32,561 bases of DNA. It comes from JAICTV01 sp035634055. GTDB taxonomy: Bacteria; Planctomycetota; Phycisphaerae; Tepidisphaerales; Tepidisphaeraceae. The stretch spans positions 1 to 32,561 of the forward strand of contig DASQDR010000210.1 in NCBI GenBank assembly GCA_035634055.1, written 5' to 3'. Below, one piece after another: positions 24,989-32,561 of the stretch (position 1 is its first letter; each line of letters begins with the position of its first letter). The notes under the pieces are model-generated. The model saw only the letters and a list, made by a program, of their open reading frames with translations, searched no databases and was not told the DNA's origin. Both the position numbers and the translations under genes were made by a program.

Positions 24989-27463
24989 TCACTTCACCAG
25001 GTTGAGCTTCCCGTCGAACGTCGCCGCTTCCCCCGCCTTCAGTTCCGCCTGCGCCGCGGACTCGCCATGCGCGAGGAAATACTTTCCGCCGGTGGTCGAG
25101 CGGAGCGTGACGCGCGACAGTTGCCGGTCTGACCAGCGCACGTCCACTTCGGCGCCGCCGCGCACCCGCAGACCCCTCACGTGGCCGGCCTTCCACGCTT
25201 GCGGCAGGGCCGGCAGAAGGTCGATCCGCCCGTCGTGGCTTTGCACCAGCATCTCGGCGATGGCGGCGGTGGCGCCGAAGTTCCCGTCGATCTGGAACGG
25301 CGGGTGGGCGCAGAACAGGTTCGGGTACGACCCGCCGCCGTGGGTCAAAATCTTGTCGATCGTGGTGGCAACGCGGAGCTGCGTGAGCAGGAGCTGCCGC
25401 GCGCGGTCGCCGTCGCCGAGCCGCGCCCAGCAGGTGGCCTTCCACGCGCACGACCAGCCGGTGCCTTCATCCCCGCGCCGCTCCAGCGTCACGCGCGCCG
25501 CCCGCGCCAACTCTGGCGTCTTGCTCGGCGAAATCTGGCCGGCGGGGTAGAGGCCGAACAGGTGCGAGATGTGCCGGTGGTGCGGCTCGGCCTCGTCGAA
25601 GTCCTCCGACCATTCCTGGAGCTGCCCGTGCTTGCCGACCTGCATCGGCGGGAGCTTCTCGATCGCTGCGATGCAGCGGGCGCGCAGCTCCGGTTCGACC
25701 TTGAGCGCGTCGGCGGCGGCGACCACGTGCTCGAACAGGTCGCGGGCGAGCTGGACATCCATGGTCGGGCTTGCGCTGACGGCGACCTTCCTGTCGCCGA
25801 CGAGAAAACTGTTCTCCGGCGACACGCTCGGCGCGCTGACGAGTCGGCCGGTCTGCGGGTGCGGCACGTGCCAGTCGAGCGCGAACTCGGCCGACCCCTT
25901 GAGCACCGGCCAGATGGTGCGGAGGTACTCGACGTCACCGGTGTAAGCGTAGTGGTCCCACAAATGCTGGCACATCCACGGCCCGTTCATCGGCGACAGG
26001 CCCCAAGAGACTGCCTCCGGCACCGTCGTGTAGCCCCAGACGTTGTTCACGGTGTGGACGGTCCAGCCGCTGGCGTTCCACTGCGCGCGCGTGGTCTTCG
26101 TCCCCGGGGCTACGAGCGATTGCACCCATGCGCCCAGCGGCTCGAAGCACTCAGATAAGTTCGCCACATCGACCGGCCAGTAGTTCATCTGGAGGTTGAT
26201 GTTGAGGTGGTAGTCGCCGTTCCACGGGACCTGGATGCCGTCTGCCCAGATGCCCTGGAGGTTCGCCGGCAGGTCGCCGGGGCGCGAGCTGGCGATGAGC
26301 AGGTACCGGCCGAACTGGAAGAGCAGCGCGGGCAGCGCGTGATCGTCGGCCGCGCGATCCGGGTCGATCAAGCGCTCGTCGGTGGGGATGTTCGGAGCGT
26401 CGCCAAGGTTCAACTCCACGGGGCGGAACAGCGGCTGGTAGTCGGCGACGTGGCGGGCGAGCAGCTCGACGTGCGGCCGCTTCGCCGCCGCGTCCAACTG
26501 CGCGGCGATGCGCGGCGCGGGTGCGTCGCCGCGGAAGGTCGGGTACTTGTTGGCGTAATCGGTGCCGGCGGCGAAGAGGAGCGTGACGGCGTCGGCGCGC
26601 TCGACGCGCAGGGCGTTCTCACCCGCGCTGATCGAGCCGCCCTCGTTGACGGCGCGCAGCTTCGTCGCGTAGTTCATCCCCCCGCCGCCGGCGCCGTTGT
26701 CGAGCTGCCCGGTCATCTCCAGCTCAGCGCCGCTCGGACGAGTGGTCGATCGCTCGGGACGCGTCAGGCGGGCATTGAAGCTGATCGACGCCGGCCGGTC
26801 GGCGGTCAGGCGCACGACCAGCACCTGGTCCGGGTGGCTGGAGAAAACTTCGCGCGTGAAGGTGACGCCGTCGCCAGAGGTGTACGTCGTGCGGGCGACG
26901 GCGGTGTCGAGGTCGAGTTCCCGGCGGTAACGCTCGACGCGCGCCGGCGGGACGTCGAACTCTAACCACAAGTCGCCCAACGTCTGGTACGACCCGTACG
27001 GCAGCTTCGCCGATCGGCCGAAGCCGGTCCCGGTCTTCGGCGTCGCGGTCAGCGATCGCTGCGCCAGCGCCTCGGCCTCGACGTACTTTCGCTCGAAGAG
27101 CAGCCGGCGAACCTCCGGCAGCGCGGCGGCGGCGTTGGGATTGTCAGCCTCCTGGTGGCTGCCGGACCAGAGCGAGTCCTCGTTCAGTTGCAGCCGCTCG
27201 CGCGTGACGCCGCCGAACACCATCGCGCCCAGCCGCCCGTTGCCGACCGGCAGCGCCTCGACCCAGTGCTTGGCCGGGCGGCGGTACCACAGGGCGAGAG
27301 GACCTTCCGGCGGCGCGGCGTCGGCGGCAAGTTCCAAGGCGCTCTCCGTTGTCGGCTGCGAGGCCGCCCGCGAATCGCCCGGCGCGCCTGCCGCCCGCGC
27401 GACGGGGGCGGCGCCCACGACCAGCAGCAGCAGCCCGATCGTCGAGAACAGCAGCTTCGTCAA
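24989..27463 (-). CDS. GH95 alpha-L-fucosidase/galactosidase, secreted
   Basis: This is a glycoside hydrolase family 95 protein (824 residues from TTG). Diagnostic blocks are WVEALPVGNGRLGAMVFGG, LQLNEDSLWSG, GIWADGIQVPWNGDYHLNIN, SVSPENSF, HISHLFGLYP and FQIDGNFGATAAIAEML. In this numbering N421 and N423 (HLNIN), E550 (SPEN) and D726 (QIDGN) match the catalytic asparagine pair, acid and substrate-binding Asp known from bifidobacterial AfcA. GH95 includes 1,2-alpha-L-fucosidases and alpha-L-galactosidases, the latter relevant to pectin side chains. I chose TTG 27463 because GGGAGGA precedes it by four bases and MTKLLFSTIGLLLLVVGAAPVARA is a clean signal peptide. A GTG at 27496 would add 11 basic residues with no ribosome site. 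It is 127 bp after GH88 and 58 bp before GH2. Confidence 0.94.
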   Translation of the reverse strand: MTKLLFSTIGLLLLVVGAAPVARAAGAPGDSRAASQPTTESALELAADAAPPEGPLALWYRRPAKHWVEALPVGNGRLGAMVFGGVTRERLQLNEDSLWSGSHQEADNPNAAAALPEVRRLLFERKYVEAEALAQRSLTATPKTGTGFGRSAKLPYGSYQTLGDLWLEFDVPPARVERYRRELDLDTAVARTTYTSGDGVTFTREVFSSHPDQVLVVRLTADRPASISFNARLTRPERSTTRPSGAELEMTGQLDNGAGGGGMNYATKLRAVNEGGSISAGENALRVERADAVTLLFAAGTDYANKYPTFRGDAPAPRIAAQLDAAAKRPHVELLARHVADYQPLFRPVELNLGDAPNIPTDERLIDPDRAADDHALPALLFQFGRYLLIASSRPGDLPANLQGIWADGIQVPWNGDYHLNINLQMNYWPVDVANLSECFEPLGAWVQSLVAPGTKTTRAQWNASGWTVHTVNNVWGYTTVPEAVSWGLSPMNGPWMCQHLWDHYAYTGDVEYLRTIWPVLKGSAEFALDWHVPHPQTGRLVSAPSVSPENSFLVGDRKVAVSASPTMDVQLARDLFEHVVAAADALKVEPELRARCIAAIEKLPPMQVGKHGQLQEWSEDFDEAEPHHRHISHLFGLYPAGQISPSKTPELARAARVTLERRGDEGTGWSCAWKATCWARLGDGDRARQLLLTQLRVATTIDKILTHGGGSYPNLFCAHPPFQIDGNFGATAAIAEMLVQSHDGRIDLLPALPQAWKAGHVRGLRVRGGAEVDVRWSDRQLSRVTLRSTTGGKYFLAHGESAAQAELKAGEAATFDGKLNLVK

Positions 27464-27590
27464 CGCGTCCTCCCGCCGGTGGCCTCGTGGTCGCACGCCC
27501 CGATGTTATCCGCACCGATCCCCGCGTCGAGGCCGAGCGCACGGCCGGGCCGGCCACCCGGTGGCACAGCTCCCCACACAACGATCGCGA

Positions 27591-28997
27591 TCACGCGTCG
27601 AAGAACGTCAGGTACGGCTTGTTCCCGTCCGCCAGGCGCTGGAGGTAAACGCCCAGCTCCAGCAGGTGGTAATCGCCCCACATGGACGATTCCCCGCACG
27701 GCACCTTGCGGCCGGGCGGGACGTGGTCCCAATTGTTCGGGCGGTGGTAGACGGAGTGGAGCAGTAGTCCCTGGTGGTCCGCGCCGGTGGCGAGGTAATC
27801 ATCCGACAACAGTCGCTGCGAGACCGCCAGCCCGGCGCTCGTGTACCGCTTGCCGGTTTCGCCGAGGTAGCGCCCAAGTCTCAGCAGCCCTTGCGCAGCG
27901 ATCGCGCTGGCGGAGGCGTCCACCGGCTCGTGGTCGTTGAAGGGATCGGCGGCGCGGGCTCGCCAGTCACCCATGCGGGCGAGTCCCGGCGCGCCGTCAT
28001 CCCAGTAGACGATGCCGTCGCGGGCGGCGCAGTCGTCGACGTAGTGGTCGCAGGTCGCGCGCGCCGCTTCCTCGTACGTGCGAACCACGTCCGCCTTCTT
28101 CAAGCCCACCGACCGCTCGAATGCGGCGGGGTCGATGCCGGCGAAGAATTCCAGTTCCTCGGCGTAGCCGAGCATGGCCCAGGCGAGGCCACGGGTCCAG
28201 GTGCTGAACGGGGAGTAGCCCTGCTGCGTGCTGCGGGCGCGGAAGTTCCCGTCGTTGCGGTTGAACATCCCCTCGTGCGCGGTGCGGCCGCGGACGTCGT
28301 AGGCGTGCTGGCCGTCACCGTGGAAGACGATGTACTGGTTGGTGCACAGCCCGTGCAGGACCGACCGCTTGAGCAGGTCGGCGGCCCGGTCGTTCTCGTG
28401 CATCAGCTTGTGCCCGAGCTGCCACGCCGCGCCCAGGATGCGGATGGTGCGCATCGTGTCGATGAACAGCGAGTGCGGCCCGTTGAAGGAATAGACGTAG
28501 CCGAGCGCGCCGGAATTGGCGATGCGCGCGCTCGGCTCCTTCACGGGCACGCCCGACCACCGCGCCGCCTGCACGGCGCCGCTGGCCTTGATCGCGAGGT
28601 CGTAGAAGTTCAGCTCCCACTCATTTCGGTCGGTCCGTCCCTCGCGCATCAGCCGGCGGAGGTTGCCGTAGGTGGAGAGGTTGTTGAAGCCGTGGTCGTG
28701 CACGCCGGTGTGCGTGACGTGGGCGGCCATGTGCTGGAGCGTGTTGCGCCGGCCGAGGTCGAGCAGCTCCCGGTCGCCGGTAGCGTCGAAGGTGAGGATG
28801 GCGCAGCCGTACTGGAAGCCCTGCGTCCACTCCGTCCACCCCTTGCTGGTGTACTTGCCCTCAACGGTGAAGACGGGCGTGCCCTTGGCCGCGTCCCACG
28901 ACTTCTCGATCAGGCGGACCTTCTGGCCGGCCAGGTCGAAGAGGCGACTGACGGATTGGGTGAGGTCGGCCGGGGAGATGTTGGAGTCGATCTGCAT
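27591..28997 (-). CDS. GH88-type unsaturated uronyl hydrolase, cytoplasmic
   Basis: This is a 468-residue alpha/alpha-barrel hydrolase of the GH88/GH105 group, best matching GH88. D101 in GVHDHGFNN and D180 in FIDTMRTIRILGAAW correspond to the two catalytic Asp residues of unsaturated glucuronyl hydrolase. STWTRGLAWAMLGYAE, DASASAIAAQGLLRLGRY and SSMWGDYHLLELGVYL are further family blocks. It lacks a signal peptide. Such enzymes remove the 4,5-unsaturated uronic acid left at the end of lyase products, which fits the PL1 and PL11 lyases in this window. GH105 activity on unsaturated galacturonyl-rhamnose would be the main alternative. The upstream gap of 130 bp to the reductase holds a palindromic repeat, and the gap of 127 bp to GH95 is GC-rich with small palindromes. 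Confidence 0.9.
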   Translation of the reverse strand: MQIDSNISPADLTQSVSRLFDLAGQKVRLIEKSWDAAKGTPVFTVEGKYTSKGWTEWTQGFQYGCAILTFDATGDRELLDLGRRNTLQHMAAHVTHTGVHDHGFNNLSTYGNLRRLMREGRTDRNEWELNFYDLAIKASGAVQAARWSGVPVKEPSARIANSGALGYVYSFNGPHSLFIDTMRTIRILGAAWQLGHKLMHENDRAADLLKRSVLHGLCTNQYIVFHGDGQHAYDVRGRTAHEGMFNRNDGNFRARSTQQGYSPFSTWTRGLAWAMLGYAEELEFFAGIDPAAFERSVGLKKADVVRTYEEAARATCDHYVDDCAARDGIVYWDDGAPGLARMGDWRARAADPFNDHEPVDASASAIAAQGLLRLGRYLGETGKRYTSAGLAVSQRLLSDDYLATGADHQGLLLHSVYHRPNNWDHVPPGRKVPCGESSMWGDYHLLELGVYLQRLADGNKPYLTFFDA

Positions 28998-29011
28998 AAC
29001 GCTTCTTCACG

Positions 29012-29088
29012 TGGCATGGGCGCGTTGCCCATGATCTTCCCGCGGAGCGGCGGGTCGCCGCGAACGCATGGGCGAGGCGCCCACGCCA
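29012..29088. repeat. Second palindromic element, intergenic
   Basis: Arms 29012-29033 and 29067-29088 are inverted repeats matching at 19 of 22 positions, around a GC-rich centre of 33 nt. The arm contains TGGCATGGGCGCGTTGCCC, similar in layout to the arm at 13408-13433 (GGC-TGGGC---TTGCCC). On the plus strand the element encodes MGALPMI and HGRGAHAN, parallel to MGILPER and LGQDAQAT at the first copy. It fills most of the 130-bp gap between the reductase and the GH88 gene and could influence transcript stability between them. Confidence 0.65.
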
Positions 29089-29127
29089 ACTTGAAATCTC
29101 TGACGCGCCGCCGCGAACTTCAACGTG

Positions 29128-30669
29128 CTACCCCGGCACGCCGGTCTTGGCGTCGGCGTGCCCCTGGATGACCATCAGCGCCTTGCGCAGCTCGTTCTTC
29201 TTTCCCTTGAGCTGGGCGTGGACCGGGTCTTCCTTGTAGTACGGGTCGAGCGGGAAGCAGCCGCTGATCATCCCGTTGCGCGGCGCGGTCGTGCAGTCGC
29301 TGAACGTGCGGCAGATCTTCTTCGTCGTCATCGGCCGGCCGGCAAGCGTGTCGGCGGGCAGCTCCCAGTAGCTGAGGACCAGCCGCCCGAGGCCGATCGA
29401 GTCCGCCCAACCCTGGCGAACCACCGCCTGCGCGACGTGCGGGAGGTATTCCTGCAAGTACGTGTAGCCGGTGCCGACGAAGACGGAGTTGGGGCAGGCC
29501 GCCTTGAGCTGCCGGACGGCGTCGACCTGCCGCGCGACGCCGACCAGCGGGTCCTCCGGCGGCTGGTACCCGTCGCTGGGGGGGAAGATCGCCGGCCGCT
29601 GGAAGTGCGGGTTGTAGTAAGGCGAGCACGCGCTCGCGTTGATCATCCGCACGCCCATGCCGGCCAGCATGTTGATGAATTCGATCGGCTCGCGGAGGTC
29701 CATCTCCAGCGGGTTGTCCATCTTGCAGCCGAACCCGTAGCGGTACGGGAGGAACGATTCGAACGCCTCGGGGATGCCCGGCCCGAGCTTGCCGCTGCCG
29801 CCGCGCGCCGGGTCCGGCTTGAACGGCGGCGCGTCGAACACGCTCAGTCGCACGCCGATCAGCAGCCCGGGGCACTCCGCCTGGATGCCCTGGATGATCT
29901 CGCGGGCGAAGCGGGTGCGGTTGTCGAACGACCCGCCGTACGGCCCCTCGCGGGTGAACGCGCTGAGCATCTCGTGCCCGAGGTAGCCGTGGCAGTGCTT
30001 CACGTCCACGAAGCGAAATCCGATCCGCTGCGCGAGCTTGGCGGCGCGGACGTAGTTGGCGATCAGCCGCTTGATGTAATCATCGGTGATCACGACCGAG
30101 TCATCGTCCGGCTGGATGTGGAACTTGGGGTCGAGGATCGGGTGGTGGTAGGCGATTCGCGGCTCGAGCTTCTTCTTGTCGAAGGGTCGACAGAAGCGTC
30201 CGCTGTGGGTGAGCTGGAGACCGACGAGGAGGTCGTCGGTGCTACCCATCTGCTCGCGGTGGGCGTTCGTGCAGGCTTCGATGAGCTGCGCCAGGCCGCG
30301 GGCGGCGCGTTCGACGTCGTTGTCGATGATGCCGATCTGGTTCGGGTTCGCGCGACCGTCATCCTGAACGGCGAACGCCTCGCCGCCCCAGATCCACTTG
30401 CAGCCCGACAGACCGAAGTTGCGCCAGCGGCGGACGGTGTGCTCGCTGGGCAGCCCGTCGGTGGTGCCGTCCCACCCTTCCATCGGGTGGACGCACCAGC
30501 GGTTGCCAACGACGAACCCGCCAACATCGAGCGGCTGCGCCAGCGGCGAGGCCTGCTGGGCGCTGAGGACCGAATCGTCCAGCGGGAGATCGAGCCCCAG
30601 CTCCGCGAGCCGCCCGCGAAACGCCGGTACGTCCTTGAAGTGCCCGACCTTGGGAAAGTCCTCAGCCAT
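29128..30669 (-). CDS. Old Yellow Enzyme-like NADH:flavin oxidoreductase
   Basis: This is a 513-residue FMN-dependent TIM-barrel oxidoreductase. NRWCVHPMEGWDGTTDGLPS (56-75) is the first FMN-binding block. GLQLTHSGR (150-158) is the family signature and VDVKHCHGYLGHEMLS (221-236) holds the substrate-side His pair region. GTGYTYLQEYL and SIGLGRLVLSYWELP (about 400-460) form the phosphate-binding part. A C-terminal Cys-containing tail, CRTFSDCTTAPRNGMISGC, is reminiscent of the linker of larger iron-sulfur family members such as 2,4-dienoyl-CoA reductase, but no second domain follows. Family members reduce activated C=C bonds. The substrate here is unknown. The gene heads the leftward cluster and is divergent from the AraC gene. 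A 17-bp inverted repeat (30674-30690) lies directly before its ATG and takes the place of any Shine-Dalgarno sequence. Confidence 0.9.
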   Translation of the reverse strand: MAEDFPKVGHFKDVPAFRGRLAELGLDLPLDDSVLSAQQASPLAQPLDVGGFVVGNRWCVHPMEGWDGTTDGLPSEHTVRRWRNFGLSGCKWIWGGEAFAVQDDGRANPNQIGIIDNDVERAARGLAQLIEACTNAHREQMGSTDDLLVGLQLTHSGRFCRPFDKKKLEPRIAYHHPILDPKFHIQPDDDSVVITDDYIKRLIANYVRAAKLAQRIGFRFVDVKHCHGYLGHEMLSAFTREGPYGGSFDNRTRFAREIIQGIQAECPGLLIGVRLSVFDAPPFKPDPARGGSGKLGPGIPEAFESFLPYRYGFGCKMDNPLEMDLREPIEFINMLAGMGVRMINASACSPYYNPHFQRPAIFPPSDGYQPPEDPLVGVARQVDAVRQLKAACPNSVFVGTGYTYLQEYLPHVAQAVVRQGWADSIGLGRLVLSYWELPADTLAGRPMTTKKICRTFSDCTTAPRNGMISGCFPLDPYYKEDPVHAQLKGKKNELRKALMVIQGHADAKTGVPG

Positions 30670-30673
30670 GGAG

Positions 30674-30690
30674 GCAAAGGTTAACTTTGC
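30674..30690. promoter_or_regulatory. Inverted repeat in the divergent reductase/AraC region
   Basis: GCAAAG (30674-30679) and CTTTGC (30685-30690) flank a 5-bp centre GTTAA. The site lies four bases before the reductase ATG and 131 bp before the AraC ATG. It could be an operator or an mRNA leader hairpin that affects translation. A weak plus-strand promoter may lie further right (TGGACT, 16-nt spacer, TACTAT near 30707-30734). Otherwise I see no gene in the 152-bp intergenic stretch. Confidence 0.35.
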
Positions 30691-30821
30691 GGCAACCGCG
30701 GGGGAATGGACTGTTCGAGCCGTTTTTGTACTATTCGATCAGGCGCCGCGGCGGCGCACGCGTAGTGGGTGGAGGCGGATCGGCCTGCTGCTCCGCGCTG
30801 CCGGCCGCGCCCCAACCGCCC

Positions 30822-31601
30822 ATGCCCGCACCCGACCTCACCTTCCTCTACGGCGAATCGGTCCCGCGCTGCACGCACGTGATCGATAAGGTCTTCGCCG
30901 GGTACCAGACGCTCCAGTACATGACGGCGGGCGGCGTGGAGCTGGCGGTGGGCGCGCAGGCGTACCGGCTGGAGGGGCCATGGTTCTGGTCCGCCTACCC
31001 GGGGCCGCGGATCCGTTTTAGCGCCTGCGGGCAGCAGCGTTTCTGGCGGCACCGGTACATCGCCTTCCGCGGCGCGCGCGTGCAGCGGTGGGCGGACGAC
31101 GGGTTGTTCCCCATCGACCCGCAGCGCCCGCCGGGCATGCGCGATTATGGTGAAGCGTTCGACGAGCTGCTGCGCCACGCGACCGGCGGCGACCGGTACG
31201 GGGCGCTGCGCGCGACGCACCTGCTGGAATCGATCCTGATCCAGCTGGCGGAGGACCGCCAGCAAGCGCAGAGCCGCCCGGCGTGGCTGAAGAAGGCGAT
31301 CGGGCGGCTCGATGACGCGGCGCGCGGCGAGGCGGTCGACTATGACGCGGTGGCGGCGGAGCTGGACATGGCGCAGAGCACGCTGCGGCGACGGTTCCGC
31401 GCCGCCGTCGGGCTGCCGCCGCACGAGTACGTGTTACAGGCCCGCGTCGCCACCGCCCGCCGGCTGCTCGGGGAGACCAACCTCCCGATCAAAACCATCG
31501 CACAGCAGTTGGGGTACAACGACGTCTACTTCTTCTCGCGCCAGTTCCGAAAGCTCGCGGGCGTCCCACCGGCGATGTATCGCAAGAGCCGGCAGGGTTA
31601 G
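30822..31601 (+). CDS. AraC-family transcription regulator
   Basis: This is a 259-residue AraC-type regulator. The N-terminal part (TFLYGESVPRCTHVIDKVF, QTLQYMTAGGVELAVG, WRHRYIAFRG) looks like an AraC cupin ligand-binding domain. The C-terminal 100 residues hold two helix-turn-helix units. The first is DYDAVAAELDMAQSTLRRRF and the second IKTIAQQLGYNDVYFFSRQF, followed by KLAGVPPAMYRK. I chose ATG 30822, which starts at MPAPDLTFLYGE. The frame is open back to a TTG at 30687, but that extension is low-complexity and not protein-like. It is transcribed away from the reductase-GH88-GH95-GH2-SDR-GH115 cluster and is its most likely local activator. The rhamnogalacturonan lyase gene converges from the right. 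The inducer is presumably a sugar, which is inference. Confidence 0.9.
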   Translation: MPAPDLTFLYGESVPRCTHVIDKVFAGYQTLQYMTAGGVELAVGAQAYRLEGPWFWSAYPGPRIRFSACGQQRFWRHRYIAFRGARVQRWADDGLFPIDPQRPPGMRDYGEAFDELLRHATGGDRYGALRATHLLESILIQLAEDRQQAQSRPAWLKKAIGRLDDAARGEAVDYDAVAAELDMAQSTLRRRFRAAVGLPPHEYVLQARVATARRLLGETNLPIKTIAQQLGYNDVYFFSRQFRKLAGVPPAMYRKSRQG

Positions 31602-31679
31602 GGACGGCCGGCGCGATGGAGCGACAGTCACCACTGAGGCGAGTCACGTTACGCGCACCCACGGCGTCATGTAACGCAC

Positions 31680-31706
31680 CGGGCGCGCGAACCGCCTGCG
31701 CGCCCG
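31680..31706. repeat. Hairpin between convergent AraC and lyase genes
   Basis: A perfect 9-bp stem (31680-31688 / 31698-31706, CGGGCGCGC / GCGCGCCCG) encloses a 9-nt loop. It lies 79 bp past the AraC stop and 94 bp past the lyase stop on the opposite strand. No T-run follows on either side, so a Rho-independent terminator is unproven. The remaining part of 31602-31799 has no gene. Near its right end (31760-31778) is a sequence like one arm of the palindromic element family. Confidence 0.4.
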
Positions 31707-31799
31707 CTCCCGGGCGCAGCTGGGTGAACAGGGTCGTTCGCGTCGCGCCCACCCGGCACCGGGCGAGACGCCCATGTCCCCTTTGACGTCGTTCTACTG

Positions 31800-32561
31800 C
31801 TACCTCGCGTTGGCCCGCGCGACACCCTTCGGCTTGACCAGCGTGATGTTCGGCTTCGGCGGGGCCTGCTTCTCGTCGCCCATGTTGAAGCTGACGTGCG
31901 GCGGCTGGTTATAGGCGACGTTCTGCCACGCGATGCCCAGGCGGTAGACCGGGTCGTGCATCAGCGTGTAGATCCGCCGCTCCGTGGGGATCGTCGTCGT
32001 GTAGATGCGCAGCTCCTTGCCGTCGGTGGTCGGCCAGACGACCTCTTCGCGCCAGTCGCCGAGGAAGTCGGCCGAGACGCTGGGGTTGGCCTTGGTGCCG
32101 TTGATCGAGGTGCACTCCTCGGCCACCAGCAGGGTGCGGCTCTGCTGCTTTTCCCAGTCCCACTTGGCGATCTGGTTGCGGTCCAGCAGCTCGTCCAGGC
32201 CGTCGCCGTCCCAGTAGACCCGGAAATTGCAGGTGGCGACCTGTCGGCCGCGGGGGTTGTCGGCGGCGCTGACGCCGAAGGTTTCCTGGCCCGCGCCGAG
32301 GTTGATGGTGGGTTTCTTGGTGCCGATCTCCTTGCCCTTCGCGTCCCAGAGGCCCTCGATCCCCGCGCCCAGGACCCAGCTTTCGGCGCCAGGATGGCGC
32401 GGGTCGATGTCCACCGCGAGGCCGCGACCGGGGCCTTCGCCCTTGTCGCCGCCCGCATCGGCCGCCTTCTGCGACGGCTTCTTCCAGAGCACCTTTCCGG
32501 TCTTCAGCGCGACCATGTGGGCGCCGGCGTCGCCGAAGCGTTCCTGGATGCGGAACATCTC
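31800..32561 (-). CDS. PL11 rhamnogalacturonan lyase, C-terminal part (cut by window edge)
   Basis: This is the last 253 residues of a family 11 polysaccharide lyase. The 5' end of the gene lies beyond the right edge. Family blocks visible are NFRVYWDGDGLDELLD, INGTKANPSVSADFLGDWRE, EVVWPTTDGKELRIYTTTIP, TERRIYTLMHDPVYRLGIAW and QNVAYNQPPHVSFNMG. These belong to the C-terminal half of the beta-propeller. The enzyme cleaves the rhamnose-galacturonate backbone of rhamnogalacturonan I by beta-elimination. The N-terminal domain, with most substrate contacts and any signal peptide, cannot be assessed. The reading frame is open to the edge and the apparent Met at 32558 is internal. It is convergent with the AraC gene. 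Its products would suit the unsaturated uronyl hydrolase at 27591-28997. Confidence 0.94.
   Translation of the reverse strand, partial: EMFRIQERFGDAGAHMVALKTGKVLWKKPSQKAADAGGDKGEGPGRGLAVDIDPRHPGAESWVLGAGIEGLWDAKGKEIGTKKPTINLGAGQETFGVSAADNPRGRQVATCNFRVYWDGDGLDELLDRNQIAKWDWEKQQSRTLLVAEECTSINGTKANPSVSADFLGDWREEVVWPTTDGKELRIYTTTIPTERRIYTLMHDPVYRLGIAWQNVAYNQPPHVSFNMGDEKQAPPKPNITLVKPKGVARANAR

Noticed and set aside
30687..30821. TTG-initiated N-terminal extension of the AraC regulator
   Set aside because: The residues are low-complexity and unlike AraC N-termini, and the extension would begin inside the inverted repeat next to the divergent reductase gene.
1..32561. CRISPR array, tRNA, rRNA, riboswitch or insertion sequence with transposase
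   Set aside because: I saw no regularly spaced repeats, no tRNA-like cloverleaf or rRNA signature, no known riboswitch core and no transposase or integrase gene. Short RNA genes could escape reading by eye.

Overview
The window looks like a high-GC genome of the phylum Planctomycetota, probably class Phycisphaerae. The evidence is the very high GC with stop-poor antisense frames, two prepilin-like proteins of the planctomycete type (GFTLVELLVVIGIIA leader, C-terminal ADGSV segment), a Tat-exported TIM-barrel isomerase, a membrane protein with a paired CxxC zinc ribbon, and a dense set of plant-polysaccharide enzymes. Taxonomy is inferred from gene content only.

Layout from left to right. Positions 1-275 hold no gene. 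Next come a membrane zinc-ribbon protein (276-1850, -) and a Tat-signal hydroxypyruvate-isomerase-like protein (2030-2935, -). A probable terminator (3014-3059) then separates these from two tandem pilin-like genes (3118-3960 and 4009-4887, -) that follow a LacI-type regulator (4940-6031, -). A second, paralogous LacI regulator (6321-7364, -) has its own promoter.

A tightly coupled operon runs leftward from 15652: GH42 beta-galactosidase, a very large DUF4450-like six-hairpin protein, a secreted PL1-type pectate lyase and a DUF6250-like secreted protein. It starts from a recognisable promoter near 15690. A plus-strand island follows, with a Gfo/Idh/MocA oxidoreductase (15842-17269) and an MsbA-like ABC exporter (17405-19150). 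A second leftward cluster runs from 30669 to 19187: Old Yellow Enzyme-like reductase, GH88-type unsaturated uronyl hydrolase, GH95, GH2, SDR and GH115. A divergent AraC regulator (30822-31601, +) sits at its head. The right edge holds the C-terminal part of a PL11 rhamnogalacturonan lyase.

Taken together this reads as a pectin/rhamnogalacturonan locus. Secreted lyases (PL1, PL11) cut the backbone. Exported GH95, GH115 and the DUF4450-like protein trim side chains. GH42, GH2 and GH88, which lack signal peptides, would finish oligosaccharides in the cytoplasm, and the dehydrogenases and reductases would process the sugars. Regulation appears local, through two LacI proteins and one AraC protein. 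The least understood parts are the DUF4450-like and DUF6250-like proteins, the LacI-linked pilin pair, and a palindromic repeat family. One copy of that repeat lies inside the translated N-terminus of the DUF4450-like gene.
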